Shown piece by piece: positions 35,427 through 44,854 of a stretch of DNA of 64,000 nt. Position 1 is the stretch's first letter. The number at the start of each line of letters is the position of its first letter. The notes below the pieces were generated by a model. The model was not told the origin of the DNA. It saw only the letters and a program-made list of their open reading frames with translations, and did not search any database. This DNA is from JAACFF01 sp963807975 (lineage in GTDB: Bacteria; Chloroflexota; Anaerolineae; Promineifilales; Promineifilaceae), in NCBI GenBank assembly GCA_963807975.1, contig CAWEDV010000002.1:124001-188000 (forward strand), in the 5' to 3' direction. The translations under genes and the position numbers were made by a program.

Positions 35427-36842
35427 CTATGTTTGCCGGTCGACATTGTAGGATGAACTAACCGGTTTCGGTGCTCTCCAGAAGCGCTTCATAAAGTGTC
35501 GGATGAACGGTACTACACGCCACGCGATTGAGAATACAGCGCCTCGCGTTCCCATGTCGGCCAACACTACGCCATCAACCGCCACATTATTAGCCGCGAG
35601 TAAAGAGACGTTTTCGGCAGCCTGTTGATATCGCGTATATCGGACGTCCATCACCAATAGAACCAACGTCGTACGCGATGCCGCCATCAGAGTCTCTACA
35701 CTTGATACCGGTGGGCCGGCGCTAATGATGGTGCATGGGGATTGTTCTACCAACGTCCATAACCCTTGTATGGCCTTATGCAACTGGCCGACAGAGCGGC
35801 TTCCCTCTTCCTGATTACTGCCCAACATCCACAAGTGCTGATTTTTGGGAACGTTCTGCAGCAATTTGGATGGATCACTATCCGGATGCCTTATGAGAGA
35901 TGCAAAGCCAGCATTCGGCGCAGCCTCAAAAAACAGCTTGGTCGCATCCGCACGGGTTAGATCAATATCGGCCAGGACAGTTTTCTGGCCTTCATTCGCG
36001 CAGGCAATTGCCAGGTGCCCAGCGACATAAGCGTGGCTGATACTGGCATCTGGACTGATAACCAAAATCGTTTGCTGGTCAACTTCTTCTCCATCCTGGT
36101 CCATTAGCCGCCGGCAAGCCTCTTTAAGCGACCACCACACCGTGGGCTCTGACTCTGTCATCAAATTCCCACGGATGAATCGCTGCCAGATAAAAGGAAC
36201 AGACTTCAACGTGATGATAGTAGGCAGTCCCAACATCTCGCTTACATCCCGTTCATCATAGAAGGGTCGTCGGAAGAATTCGATGAGGAAAATGATGCTG
36301 GCCATAAATAGCGCGGCCATAAAAGAGGTTAAGATTACCGGCAGGATAGTCACATTATCTGGGATTGTTGGCAGTTGTGCTGATTCCATAACCAATACGA
36401 AGTTGCGCCACCGGGATGGGGATAGCTGACGCAGTTGGTTGGCGACCTCATTGGCAACTGCTACGGCTGTCTCAGGAGTGCGGTGAGTTGCTCGAATCGA
36501 GAGCAGATTGGTGCCCTCTACCTGTGAAACATCAAGCATCTCAGCCACCTCTTCAGGAGACTCGGCTAAACCAAGATTATGTGTGACTGCCCCTGTAACA
36601 ACCTCCAACTTTGAGAGCTTCAGCAAGTTGGCCATCATGATATCCGCCAGTTCAATATAGACGGTATCCAGTGTTTCCCCATAAATATCTCCGCCAATCG
36701 CTACAACCGTGGTAGCGCTGTAGCGGGGGACCGCCTCTGATCGTGACATTCCAACATAGACGACCATTCCAGCCAAAACGGCGGCCAGAACAATCAACCA
36801 GAGCTTTCGAAAAACCAGTGCCAGCAAATTACGAATATCCAT
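35427..36842 (-). CDS. Wzz-type chain-length regulator fused to a degenerate tyrosine-kinase-like domain
   Basis: The N-terminal 190 residues have two hydrophobic segments flanking an extracytoplasmic part, as in Wzz/CapA proteins. The C-terminal half resembles the CpsD/BY-kinase ATPase: TVLADIDLTRADATKLF keeps the A'-motif Asp-x-Asp, but the P-loop region reads ILVISPDASISHAYVAGHLA, with no GK[ST]. The C-terminus has one Tyr instead of a Tyr cluster. It probably regulates polysaccharide length without kinase activity. ATG at 36842 follows AGG; a TTG 15 bases upstream overlaps the previous stop. Confidence 0.83.
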   Translation of the reverse strand: MDIRNLLALVFRKLWLIVLAAVLAGMVVYVGMSRSEAVPRYSATTVVAIGGDIYGETLDTVYIELADIMMANLLKLSKLEVVTGAVTHNLGLAESPEEVAEMLDVSQVEGTNLLSIRATHRTPETAVAVANEVANQLRQLSPSRWRNFVLVMESAQLPTIPDNVTILPVILTSFMAALFMASIIFLIEFFRRPFYDERDVSEMLGLPTIITLKSVPFIWQRFIRGNLMTESEPTVWWSLKEACRRLMDQDGEEVDQQTILVISPDASISHAYVAGHLAIACANEGQKTVLADIDLTRADATKLFFEAAPNAGFASLIRHPDSDPSKLLQNVPKNQHLWMLGSNQEEGSRSVGQLHKAIQGLWTLVEQSPCTIISAGPPVSSVETLMAASRTTLVLLVMDVRYTRYQQAAENVSLLAANNVAVDGVVLADMGTRGAVFSIAWRVVPFIRHFMKRFWRAPKPVSSSYNVDRQT

Positions 36843-36853
36843 ACCTGCCAACC

Positions 36854-38161
36854 TCAATATGAATGACCCAGATGTGGGTTAGTCTTTGCTAAAACCTCTT
36901 CTTTCTCGCTTATACGTAAGAGCGTAATCGCCTGGGCAAAGATGAATGCCATAAGCAGCCACAACTGCCGCGTATGGGATAGTTCATGGACGGCCGCATT
37001 CATCCCATTTGCTAGAAAACCAGCCCCAAGTGCCAGAATCTGCCATTGGTGCTTCCTATCCCCTTGAGACTGAAGCGCAGCCCGAATCACATAAATCAAC
37101 GGTTCCAACAGCAGCAAAATCCAACCGATTAACCCCACAGGTCCCCGTTCGAATAGAAAAGCCAGGTAATCGTTATGTAAACTAGCTTGTATCTCGCTCG
37201 CGCTGTTCGGTCCAAACCCCCATGGCCTTTTCTGGAACTCCCGCCAGCCGGCTGTCCACAGTTGAAAACGGAGCAATAGCGCCCTTGCAGCCCGCGTCGC
37301 ACTGGTGCTCAGCAGTCCATCTCCGGAGGAGAAGTTTTGGGGCAAGAGCATGGGTGCTCTTTCTAGTAGGAACAGCGCCACAGCCATCCCCAGGCTCCCA
37401 ACTGCAGCCCAACCTAGCGCCGATCGTCGCCATCGCAGCATCGAAAATACCACGGCGAGAAGGCCCAGTGAAATCACCGTAGTGCCCATGGCCCCATTTG
37501 ATCCCGTGCCGTACATCCCAACAAAAATCCAACCGCAGGCCAATATGCGCCAGACAACGGGTAGCGGTGCTCCAATCGCCACGAAGAAACTACTACTCAG
37601 ATAGGCTGCCGCTGCATTGGGGTTAATAAAGGTGCCTACACCCCGATCAAACCCTTCAAATTGATATCGATCCCGCTGTGGAATCTCGTAAAACATAGAA
37701 GGCCCAATATGCAACATGCCCATCACAGTAGTTAGGGCAATCAGACAGGCAACGATGGTCCAAATCATCAGAATAGTGTCCCGTTCTTTGGTATTGAGCT
37801 GGAGTAGTAAATTGGTCATCATGACCAGAAATACCCAAAGGTAAATCTCCTGGACCATGGCTATGATATTGACGACATAGGCAAAACCTAGCATTGAGGC
37901 CACTAAACTAGAAGCCAAAATGAACAACATAGGAATCACAAGCGGGAAAACGATTCGCTTGCGGCTGCGCCAGTAACTAAAGGTCATAGCTAAGCAGAGC
38001 AGCACCACAACCCCATCTACGATTCTCAAAGATGCCGGGCCCATAATGCGTTCGTAGGGTAAGGTGGCAATAGTCAAAGAAGCAAGGATGATCCAAAAGG
38101 ACCTGCCTTTTCCGCTTACTGCGGCATCGCCATGGCCGGGTGACCAACCCCGATATTCCAT
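36854..38161 (-). CDS. O-antigen ligase / Wzy-type polymerase
   Basis: A polytopic protein of 435 residues with at least ten hydrophobic segments. A large extracytoplasmic loop before the C-terminus contains SASEIQASLHNDYLAFLFER, whose H-N-D-Y-L pattern is that of the Wzy_C/O-antigen ligase family. It polymerises or ligates undecaprenyl-linked repeat units outside the membrane. Its ATG shares a base with the stop of the preceding gene (TGATG). Confidence 0.85.
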   Translation of the reverse strand: MEYRGWSPGHGDAAVSGKGRSFWIILASLTIATLPYERIMGPASLRIVDGVVVLLCLAMTFSYWRSRKRIVFPLVIPMLFILASSLVASMLGFAYVVNIIAMVQEIYLWVFLVMMTNLLLQLNTKERDTILMIWTIVACLIALTTVMGMLHIGPSMFYEIPQRDRYQFEGFDRGVGTFINPNAAAAYLSSSFFVAIGAPLPVVWRILACGWIFVGMYGTGSNGAMGTTVISLGLLAVVFSMLRWRRSALGWAAVGSLGMAVALFLLERAPMLLPQNFSSGDGLLSTSATRAARALLLRFQLWTAGWREFQKRPWGFGPNSASEIQASLHNDYLAFLFERGPVGLIGWILLLLEPLIYVIRAALQSQGDRKHQWQILALGAGFLANGMNAAVHELSHTRQLWLLMAFIFAQAITLLRISEKEEVLAKTNPHLGHSY

Positions 38162-39834
38162 CAGATATACCCTAAATCCTGAAACCGTTTTTCAATCGCC
38201 GCTTTTTCATTGGCTGAAAATACGTGGACAGCGTCTTCAACCTCTATGACCGCATCGTCATACGTCACTTCCATCAATTCTTCATTCACAAAAATGTCCG
38301 TCAGAATTTTGCCATCCATATGCGAAGAAACCGGCACCCCCAGCATATACATGATCGTTGGCGCCAAATCGATCAGACAAGCCTCTTTGATGGTTTGTCC
38401 AGACCTGATTCCTGGACCATGCGCCAAAAATATGCCCCGCATCGTATGTCCGCCAGAACGACCGCGCACGGGTTCAGAGAATATCCCTCGTCCGTAGCCA
38501 ATCCCCCCCATATCGCAGTATTGATCATTCACCCATTCCGTGTAGAGATCCGGCATATCAGCCAATGCATTTACGCCATATGCCTCATCTTTGCGCCAGA
38601 CACGAGCGACCACAGGCTGTCCACTGTCAGGATCACGCAACGCTAGTAGATGGCGTTCTACCTCATCACAAACCTCTTCATATTCCACACCGGGTGCTAC
38701 AATCCCTTCTGGCTCCCGACCCTGCAAATTGATGAATATCTGACCTGCCCCGCCCAAAGGATAAGCCTTTGTACGCGACCAATCGACGCTGTCATGCATC
38801 AACAATCCCGTACTGATCGCTATCCGCCGGTTTTGTGGTATAAGTTTGCGCGTTAGATTACGCAGACGTAGGTACGCCAGCAGACGCAAGATATTTCGTG
38901 GTGAGACCCCTATCCCCAGCATAAACTGCTGCAGCCGCGCTTTGGGCGATTTCTTCATACATAACAATCCGGCTTTAGCCAACACGTTGTCGGTGTACAC
39001 ATCCCGGTAAATCGGTCCAAAACCATGATCAGACATCAGGAGCAAAATCGTTTCCGATCCCAGTTTGGATTGGATCTTGGCAATGGCAGCATCCATCTTT
39101 TTATAATGACACAGCAGGATATCCCCATATTCTTCTGCCATATCTGGATCATGCGCTGGATGTGTTTCATCCATAAATCGCCAGAATGCGTGGCCCAGAA
39201 TATCTGTGCCTCGGAAAACAACCGCAAAGAAATCCCAATCATCTTGATCGATCAGCCACATCACCGCTTCCAGACGTTTATCTTCGACACGTTCCACCGC
39301 TTTCCAGAACATCTTTTCCTGACCGGGATCATATTTCTCTGTCCGTTCCACTTCATAGTCAAAACGGGTTCGCAGCTCCACTTGCAGTTTAGGTGGATGG
39401 GTGAAGCATACAGTTGGTCCGGGTGTTTCTAATCCGGTGACGACCATGCCGTTAAGCGCTTTTGGAGGATAAGTAGCAGGAACATTTATGAGGGCAACAC
39501 GTTTTCCTTGCCGGCTCAAGAGAGTGCCAATGTCCGGTGCCTTCAAATAGCTGGCATTAAAAGGCGTCATACTGTAACCATTTGGTTTGCGCTGCAAAAA
39601 AGAATAAAGGCCATGGTTTCCTGGAGACATCCCTGTTAAAAAGGAGGCCCAGGCCGGCATGGTTACCGGAGGAATGACAGAACGCAACGTCCCCCAGCTC
39701 CCTTCTTCCATTAACCGCGCCAGAGTGGGCAGTTCACCTGCTGCAACCCAGGGTTGAATTAGGTCAAAAGTGGCTCCATCTAAACCAAGAGCAAAAACTC
39801 GTTTTCCATTCTTACCGGGTAATTTCATTTCCAT
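38161..39834 (-). CDS. Type I phosphodiesterase / nucleotide pyrophosphatase family enzyme
   Basis: RVFALGLDGATFDLIQPW gives the first metal-binding Asp, PPVTMPAWASFLTGMSPGNH carries the Thr/Ser nucleophile region, DILGHAFW and MSDHGFGP the further metal ligands, and GHTMRGIFLAHGPG the last His. It belongs to the alkaline-phosphatase superfamily and has no signal peptide. Within a glycan operon, homologues of this AP-like type are common, but the substrate is not known. It overlaps the flippase gene by 23 bases. Confidence 0.88.
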   Translation of the reverse strand: MEMKLPGKNGKRVFALGLDGATFDLIQPWVAAGELPTLARLMEEGSWGTLRSVIPPVTMPAWASFLTGMSPGNHGLYSFLQRKPNGYSMTPFNASYLKAPDIGTLLSRQGKRVALINVPATYPPKALNGMVVTGLETPGPTVCFTHPPKLQVELRTRFDYEVERTEKYDPGQEKMFWKAVERVEDKRLEAVMWLIDQDDWDFFAVVFRGTDILGHAFWRFMDETHPAHDPDMAEEYGDILLCHYKKMDAAIAKIQSKLGSETILLLMSDHGFGPIYRDVYTDNVLAKAGLLCMKKSPKARLQQFMLGIGVSPRNILRLLAYLRLRNLTRKLIPQNRRIAISTGLLMHDSVDWSRTKAYPLGGAGQIFINLQGREPEGIVAPGVEYEEVCDEVERHLLALRDPDSGQPVVARVWRKDEAYGVNALADMPDLYTEWVNDQYCDMGGIGYGRGIFSEPVRGRSGGHTMRGIFLAHGPGIRSGQTIKEACLIDLAPTIMYMLGVPVSSHMDGKILTDIFVNEELMEVTYDDAVIEVEDAVHVFSANEKAAIEKRFQDLGYI

Positions 39835-41335
39835 CCTTGTATGAAGTTGCGGGCTCCCTTACCTTTGATTTCTGATGCAGATGCTTTTTCAATCGTTCAA
39901 TTTGGGAAATGTGCATCAGAACGCGCCACTCTTCTGGGGAAAATGTTCCCAAAGAAACAAGCGCAACCAGATATACAGATCCAGCCGCCAAAAGGAGCGC
40001 CAAGAGTGGCAGATCGACCAGCAGCCAGAGGGCAATCCCCATCACTGCCACTGCTATGGATGGCCGAACCAATACCTCCCACGGCATAGGCCGTGGAATA
40101 CGGCTTGACAAAGCCAAATAGAGCCCAATGGCGAAGCAGACTTCCGTCAAGATTGTTGTGATCGCGGCTCCCATGAACCCATATCGAGGAATGAAGTAGA
40201 GATTCAAAGCTATATTGACTACAGCAGCGAGCGCGACAATAACAGAGCGATGCTTCTGCATGTCCAGAGCAGTTAACATCATCGCCCACAGGTTATCTAG
40301 AAAACGCAAAGTAATGATAGTAGCCAGCAAACTGAAGACGATTCCTGCACTGGCAAAGTCCTCCCCATAGAAGAGCGTGATGATTTGACCACCAAGGACG
40401 GCACAGAGTACCGTCAAAGGCATTCCAATCGCGATCTGATACTTAGCCGCGGCTTTTACATGAGGACGAAAGTGACTACTCCTCTTCTCATACTCGTGTG
40501 CAAGGAGAGGCATCATGGAATTGTTTAACATGCGGGCCACGATATTGAAACGGTAGAAGATAGCGGTTGCCGCCTCGTAGAGCCCTACGGCAGCACTGCC
40601 CTGAAAAAACGAAAGCATCAATACGTCGATTCTTAGATAAATGGGTCCAAGGGCCATATTCACTGCATACGGCACTGAAACTCGCAGGAGCGACTGCATA
40701 AACGGAAATTCAAAACGGGGACGGAAAGCTTGGTCAAACATGCGCTGGTAGAGAAACAACGCGATTATTAAGCCTACAAATCTAGACGGAATATAAACCA
40801 CAAACAGCCATATGAAAGGCAGCCCCAACAGCAGAACCATTCCACCAATCAGCAAGAAAGCTAATTCTTGCCCGATGATAATAGCTGCCCCCAACTCCAT
40901 GCGTTCCAAGCCATTGAATACAGCTCCCAGTACCTGGGCCAAACAATCTATTATCAGTGCCAGACCGACCAGACCCACCGCAACCAATAACTCATCCCCA
41001 TATCCGAGCAAAACAGCCGTGCCAATCATCAATGGAATCGTGATCGAACCAGTGAAGAAAACCAGAGTAAATCCGTTCCCTGCATAACGATGAATCTGAT
41101 CCCGATGAGTCGCAGTCTCACGTATTAGAGACCAGTTCAACCCTGCCGAAGCCAGAAAAGTAAAAAGCAAGCTGAGAGTCATGACAACAGCGAATTCACC
41201 GACCCGCTCCGCGCCGTATAATCTGCCAATGACAATAGTGATCAGCAGCTTGGACACAATTGTGGAGGCCATGGCCACCACCTGTGCCACACTGTTTTTA
41301 GCGACACGCTCAGCAACCTTTGTCGAAGCTGTCAT
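39812..41335 (-). CDS. Wzx-type polysaccharide flippase (MOP superfamily)
   Basis: The 507-residue protein has about 12-14 hydrophobic segments with no large soluble domain. It begins AKNSVAQVVAMASTIVSKLL, the usual first helix of Wzx/RfbX. It moves the undecaprenyl-linked repeat unit across the membrane. Its ATG overlaps the upstream acyltransferase stop by four bases (ATGA). Confidence 0.9.
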   Translation of the reverse strand: MTASTKVAERVAKNSVAQVVAMASTIVSKLLITIVIGRLYGAERVGEFAVVMTLSLLFTFLASAGLNWSLIRETATHRDQIHRYAGNGFTLVFFTGSITIPLMIGTAVLLGYGDELLVAVGLVGLALIIDCLAQVLGAVFNGLERMELGAAIIIGQELAFLLIGGMVLLLGLPFIWLFVVYIPSRFVGLIIALFLYQRMFDQAFRPRFEFPFMQSLLRVSVPYAVNMALGPIYLRIDVLMLSFFQGSAAVGLYEAATAIFYRFNIVARMLNNSMMPLLAHEYEKRSSHFRPHVKAAAKYQIAIGMPLTVLCAVLGGQIITLFYGEDFASAGIVFSLLATIITLRFLDNLWAMMLTALDMQKHRSVIVALAAVVNIALNLYFIPRYGFMGAAITTILTEVCFAIGLYLALSSRIPRPMPWEVLVRPSIAVAVMGIALWLLVDLPLLALLLAAGSVYLVALVSLGTFSPEEWRVLMHISQIERLKKHLHQKSKVREPATSYKDGNEITR

Positions 41336-42351
41336 GTCCTTTCCGTTATTCCCAATCGCGGCAGCAAATCAGCCCGGCGCAAATCACGCCATAAAAATGG
41401 CTGCTCTTCGATATGGGACTGCACCTTATTCATAAATTGCTGCAAGTCTTCGGTCAGCTCTCCAGGACTCAACCCGCTCGTTGGCAAAGTAAAAGGCTCG
41501 ATTGTTATCCGGTATTGATCGTCGACGAACTGTGGCAGCGCTGTAAAAACGGTTGCATCGAATCGCTTGCACAACCGCAACCCACCCGTCTCCAGATTTA
41601 CGGTATGTCCTAGGTAATTAATTGGTACAAGATGTGCCGACCGCGGGGTCTCAGGCGACAGTATGTAGAGTTGATCCGGCAGCAAAAACAAGATCTTTCC
41701 CTGGCGAATCACATCAAACAGTTCCGCTTGCCCTCCCTTAAGTGGATCAATAACTTGCATAAACTGGCAGGTCGCCTTTATCCGTGGCCAATATAACCTT
41801 CGATAAAGTCTACTGCTCCCTTGTCGCGGTCTTACGTGACCCACCTCGTACACCTCGAAACTATTGGCCTGCAAGACGGACGCGATCGGATACGCATACG
41901 GCCCAACATGTGCTCCAAGGAGCAGCACAGGCTTCCCCTGCTGCCGTAAGGATTTGAGCTTCTCCAAACCCTCGACAGGCAGTAATTGGACCGACTGTTC
42001 ATGTGTAAGGGTAGGAATTAAGTTTAGCGTCATGAAATTCCAGATGGTCAATCCTAATTGCTGCCGCACGATCGCTTCAATTTCGCCATTCAAATGACTC
42101 TCAGGAAACAGCAGGTTTAGATGGTTACGAACCCGTCGCACATCCTGCATATTGCTCTTGTGCCAGATGGCACCCAGTCCCTGGCTCATTTGGATCAGGA
42201 AACGCGAACGTTTCGACGCTGGCAGCAGACGAAGACCGAAGATGATGAAGGTGGCAAAAACAAACTGCAAATCTCCAGGCGCAAATAGGGGCGGTTTATC
42301 ATCTGAAAGTAACGACCGTTTATGGACAGGTAATTGCGTTTGAGTGGACAT
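41332..42351 (-). CDS. LpxL/HtrB-like lysophospholipid acyltransferase family protein
   Basis: The 339 residues follow the LpxL layout: a hydrophobic N-terminal region, then LLLGAHVGPYAYPIASVL, then GKILFLLPDQ and VPINYLGHTVNLETGGLRLC. The catalytic HX4(D/E) motif appears as H-V-G-P-Y-A, so the acid is missing. The protein may have lost activity or may use another residue. It is the first gene of the long polysaccharide operon and could acylate the glycan or a lipid carrier. Confidence 0.75.
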   Translation of the reverse strand: MSTQTQLPVHKRSLLSDDKPPLFAPGDLQFVFATFIIFGLRLLPASKRSRFLIQMSQGLGAIWHKSNMQDVRRVRNHLNLLFPESHLNGEIEAIVRQQLGLTIWNFMTLNLIPTLTHEQSVQLLPVEGLEKLKSLRQQGKPVLLLGAHVGPYAYPIASVLQANSFEVYEVGHVRPRQGSSRLYRRLYWPRIKATCQFMQVIDPLKGGQAELFDVIRQGKILFLLPDQLYILSPETPRSAHLVPINYLGHTVNLETGGLRLCKRFDATVFTALPQFVDDQYRITIEPFTLPTSGLSPGELTEDLQQFMNKVQSHIEEQPFLWRDLRRADLLPRLGITERT

Positions 42352-42485
42352 GATAGTTTTTATCCCTCTCCAGACTAATAGTCGCTGACAAGCTCCGCCG
42401 ATTTAAACATGATTCCAAAGTGAATCATCTGTTTATTCGGACAGGCTATTTTAGGATTTGCAACGGTATGCGTTGATTGTGTTGA

Positions 42486-42704
42486 TCACGACTGGTAGGA
42501 TTTACAAAGATACTCATTTATAAAGGAAGTAATCGCAGCCATGTCGCGAAAAAAGATTCGCTTTCCACTTTGGACATGTAATATCCAGCCGCGCCACTCC
42601 CCCTTCTCCTGTTCGTCGATGGCTCTCTCATGCCACATACGAATGACGTAAGAGCAAGCATCCCGATCAAATCCCATTTTTTCACTCGCCACAAGCTCAC
42701 CCAT
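42486..42704 (-). CDS. Small conserved-looking hypothetical protein
   Basis: The 72-residue product contains GEWRGWILHVQSGKRIFFRD followed by MAAITSFINEYL, a compact alpha/beta pattern that looks like a real folded protein. It lies between the SARP regulator and the acyltransferase gene, on the same strand, with 134 bases to the latter. Function unknown. It could be a small regulator or the first gene of the polysaccharide operon. Confidence 0.55.
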   Translation of the reverse strand: MGELVASEKMGFDRDACSYVIRMWHERAIDEQEKGEWRGWILHVQSGKRIFFRDMAAITSFINEYLCKSYQS

Positions 42705-42811
42705 GATTTAATAGTTACTCGTAATATTGCGGCTTTGGGTGTCGATACAGTTTCAAAAACAGAACAATGGCCGCAATCCTTACCGGTCACGTTAATTCAT
42801 TAGTCTCACAA

Positions 42812-42845
42812 AAGTCTCACAAGGACTGGACTTCTTGTGAGACTT
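42812..42845 (-). terminator. Perfect 12-bp inverted repeat after the SARP regulator gene
   Basis: AAGTCTCACAAG (42812-42823) and CTTGTGAGACTT (42834-42845) pair perfectly around a ten-base loop, four bases beyond the SARP stop, with TTTTG following on the minus strand. A third partial copy (AGTCTCACAA, 42802-42811) lies in tandem, so it may also be a protein-binding site. Confidence 0.6.
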
Positions 42846-42848
42846 CCC

Positions 42849-43736
42849 TCAGGAAAGCATGAGAGTCCGCGAACTATCAATTTCGTCAAGTAAATCATGG
42901 AGTCGATCGCCAGCCTGAACAAACTGGGCAAGAGCTTGATGAGCAGGCTTAAGCAAATCAGTATCAGGGGTATCCAGACAATTATTCGCGCAAGCATTCA
43001 TTACCTGTTGGAAGATGCGAACGGTATCGGCCATGGGTAGGACCTGAACTTCGCTCATCAAACTCTGCGTGCACGTCTGGAACTGGTCCCATGCTTCCGC
43101 ACGATGTCCCAGTCGACCATAACACAAGATCAGAGCTCGATGTACCTCCTCGCGAAGCGGATCATTATCTAGAATCGTCTGCCCAACAATTATCGCTTTT
43201 GCATAATCCTTTTGGCGCATATTGCAGTACAACATTTCGCCCAATGCCTGCAGATACATTCGTGCCAGGCGCTCGCGTTCTATGAGGCACCAATCACTAA
43301 AAATACCTGAGTATAGATCCCCTTGATATAGCTCTAGTGCCTTTGATAGCTCAACGATTCTCGTTGTATCATTCTGAGCGCTCATAGCTTTCTCAAATCG
43401 TTCGGAAAACAACTCAACATCAAACTGTATTGGCACGGTTGGGCTAAAAACGATTTCATCGCGAGTGGAAACCAAGAATGAACCTGCTTTGAATCCCAAC
43501 TGCCTTAAAGTGCAGCGTAGTCGCCATAGCACGGTATTCAAACAGCTGCGGCCATTATTTGATACTTCAAAAGGCCACAGAAGCTCAATTAGCAGATCAC
43601 GACTAACGGTTTTGTTCTGATTCAGGAGAAGATAACCGAGCAGTTCTTCGACATGATGCGTGGGAAAACTACCAATTGAGCACCCATTGGCTCTAAGCTC
43701 AAGGCCGGCAAAACCTTTTACTTGCAAACAGGACAT
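42849..43736 (-). CDS. SARP-type transcriptional regulator (winged helix plus BTAD)
   Basis: Residues 1-95 form an OmpR-like winged helix (LLGYLLLNQNKTVSRDLLIE, NGRSCLNTVLWRLRCTLRQL). Residues 100-250 form the bacterial transcriptional activator domain of TPR-like helices (ELYQGDLYSGIFSDWCLIER, LREEVHRALILCYGRLGHRA). No AAA/NB-ARC domain follows, so this is the small SARP type. It lies directly upstream of the polysaccharide operon on the same strand and is its most likely local regulator. Confidence 0.88.
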   Translation of the reverse strand: MSCLQVKGFAGLELRANGCSIGSFPTHHVEELLGYLLLNQNKTVSRDLLIELLWPFEVSNNGRSCLNTVLWRLRCTLRQLGFKAGSFLVSTRDEIVFSPTVPIQFDVELFSERFEKAMSAQNDTTRIVELSKALELYQGDLYSGIFSDWCLIERERLARMYLQALGEMLYCNMRQKDYAKAIIVGQTILDNDPLREEVHRALILCYGRLGHRAEAWDQFQTCTQSLMSEVQVLPMADTVRIFQQVMNACANNCLDTPDTDLLKPAHQALAQFVQAGDRLHDLLDEIDSSRTLMLS

Positions 43737-44088
43737 TCCGGTTCGTTCCCCACCGAGATGTAAATTTATCTGTCGATTATTTGGTGAAAGTCAACAAACG
43801 ATCACGTTATCAAAATGGTTCAATCTTCCCCCACCCGATTCGCCCCCACCATGACGATCGCTTATTATTAAAGCGAAGAGATGAAAGATTGTGTAATCCC
43901 TATCAAAACAGGTTCCTAATTAGGTCTGTTTATGAAGAGAAAGACCCCTTTGAAAATCGATACATTATAAAGACACATACTCCCGATATTACTGCGTATA
44001 CAGATCTTTATTCATATGTTTCTAATACACTTGACTATATAATATATTACTCACCCTAAAAAATCAACAAAATCCGGAGGGAAAATTC
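43737..44088. other. Divergent AT-rich intergenic region between the SARP gene and deoD
   Basis: These 350 bases hold no credible gene. On the minus strand TTGACT (complement of 43789-43794) and GATAAA (complement of 43765-43770) are 18 bases apart and could be the SARP promoter. On the plus strand a TATAAT at 44038-44043 lies about 45 bases before deoD but has no good -35 partner. Confidence 0.5.
43765..43794 (-). promoter_or_regulatory. Candidate promoter of the SARP regulator gene
   Basis: Minus-strand TTGACT and GATAAA hexamers are separated by 18 bases and lie about 30-55 bases before the ATG at 43736. Confidence 0.4.
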
Positions 44089-44790
44089 ATGAGCTTTCAC
44101 ATTGAGGCCAAACCCGGCGACATCGCTGAGACAATTCTTCTCCCCGGCGATCCACTGCGCGCCCGCTACATCGCTGAAACCTTTCTTGAAGATGTCGTCT
44201 GTTACAACGAAGTGCGAGCGATGTACGGCTACACGGGAAAATACCAGGGTAAAAGAGTATCGGTACAAGGAACAGGCATGGGATTACCCAGCCAATCAAT
44301 TTACGTTCATGAATTGATCAACGATTACGGCGTGAAGAATCTGATTCGCGTCGGCAGCACTGGCGCTTTCCAACCCTACCTGCAGCTTCGTGATCTTGTC
44401 TTGGCCCAATCCGCCTCCACCGACTCACATATTAACAAACTGCGCTTCAGCGGTATGGATTATGCACCCACAGCCAGTTTCCCACTCTTGCTCAAAGCAT
44501 ACCAAGCAGCTGAGGCCAAGAACATACCGGTTCATGTCGGCAACATCCTTTGCAGTGACTCTTTTTACCCCGACGATACGGCAGTGTGGGATCTGTGGAT
44601 CGCCTATGGTGTTCTGGCCGTGGAGATGGAATCAACTGCTCTTTATACCTTGGCCGCCAAATTTGGAGCTAATGCTTTGACAATCTTAACCGTCAGCGAT
44701 CACATCAAGCGCGAAGAATCCCTTTCCGCAGAGGAGAAAGAACGATCTCTGCGACTTATGGTCGAAATCGCCTTGGAAATTGCAGGATGA
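44089..44790 (+). CDS. deoD: Purine nucleoside phosphorylase (DeoD type)
   Basis: ILLPGDPLRARYIAETFLED is the phosphate-binding N-terminus of the hexameric DeoD family. GMGLPSQSIYVHELINDYG, RVGSTGAF and AVEMESTALYTLAAKFG complete the nucleoside site, and LTVSDHI carries the catalytic Asp. At 233 residues it is full length. It cleaves purine nucleosides with phosphate. GGAGGG precedes the ATG. Confidence 0.95.
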   Translation: MSFHIEAKPGDIAETILLPGDPLRARYIAETFLEDVVCYNEVRAMYGYTGKYQGKRVSVQGTGMGLPSQSIYVHELINDYGVKNLIRVGSTGAFQPYLQLRDLVLAQSASTDSHINKLRFSGMDYAPTASFPLLLKAYQAAEAKNIPVHVGNILCSDSFYPDDTAVWDLWIAYGVLAVEMESTALYTLAAKFGANALTILTVSDHIKREESLSAEEKERSLRLMVEIALEIAG

Positions 44791-44854
44791 TTAATCATTC
44801 TGACTTTGTGCTTGGAGGTTGCTTTATCTGCAAAATCGGTTTATCTTGTGCCTC

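Noticed and set aside
42806..42997. Hydrophobic 63-codon frame at the end of the SARP gene
   Set aside because: Alternate-frame reading of SARP codons and the terminator; no ribosome binding site.
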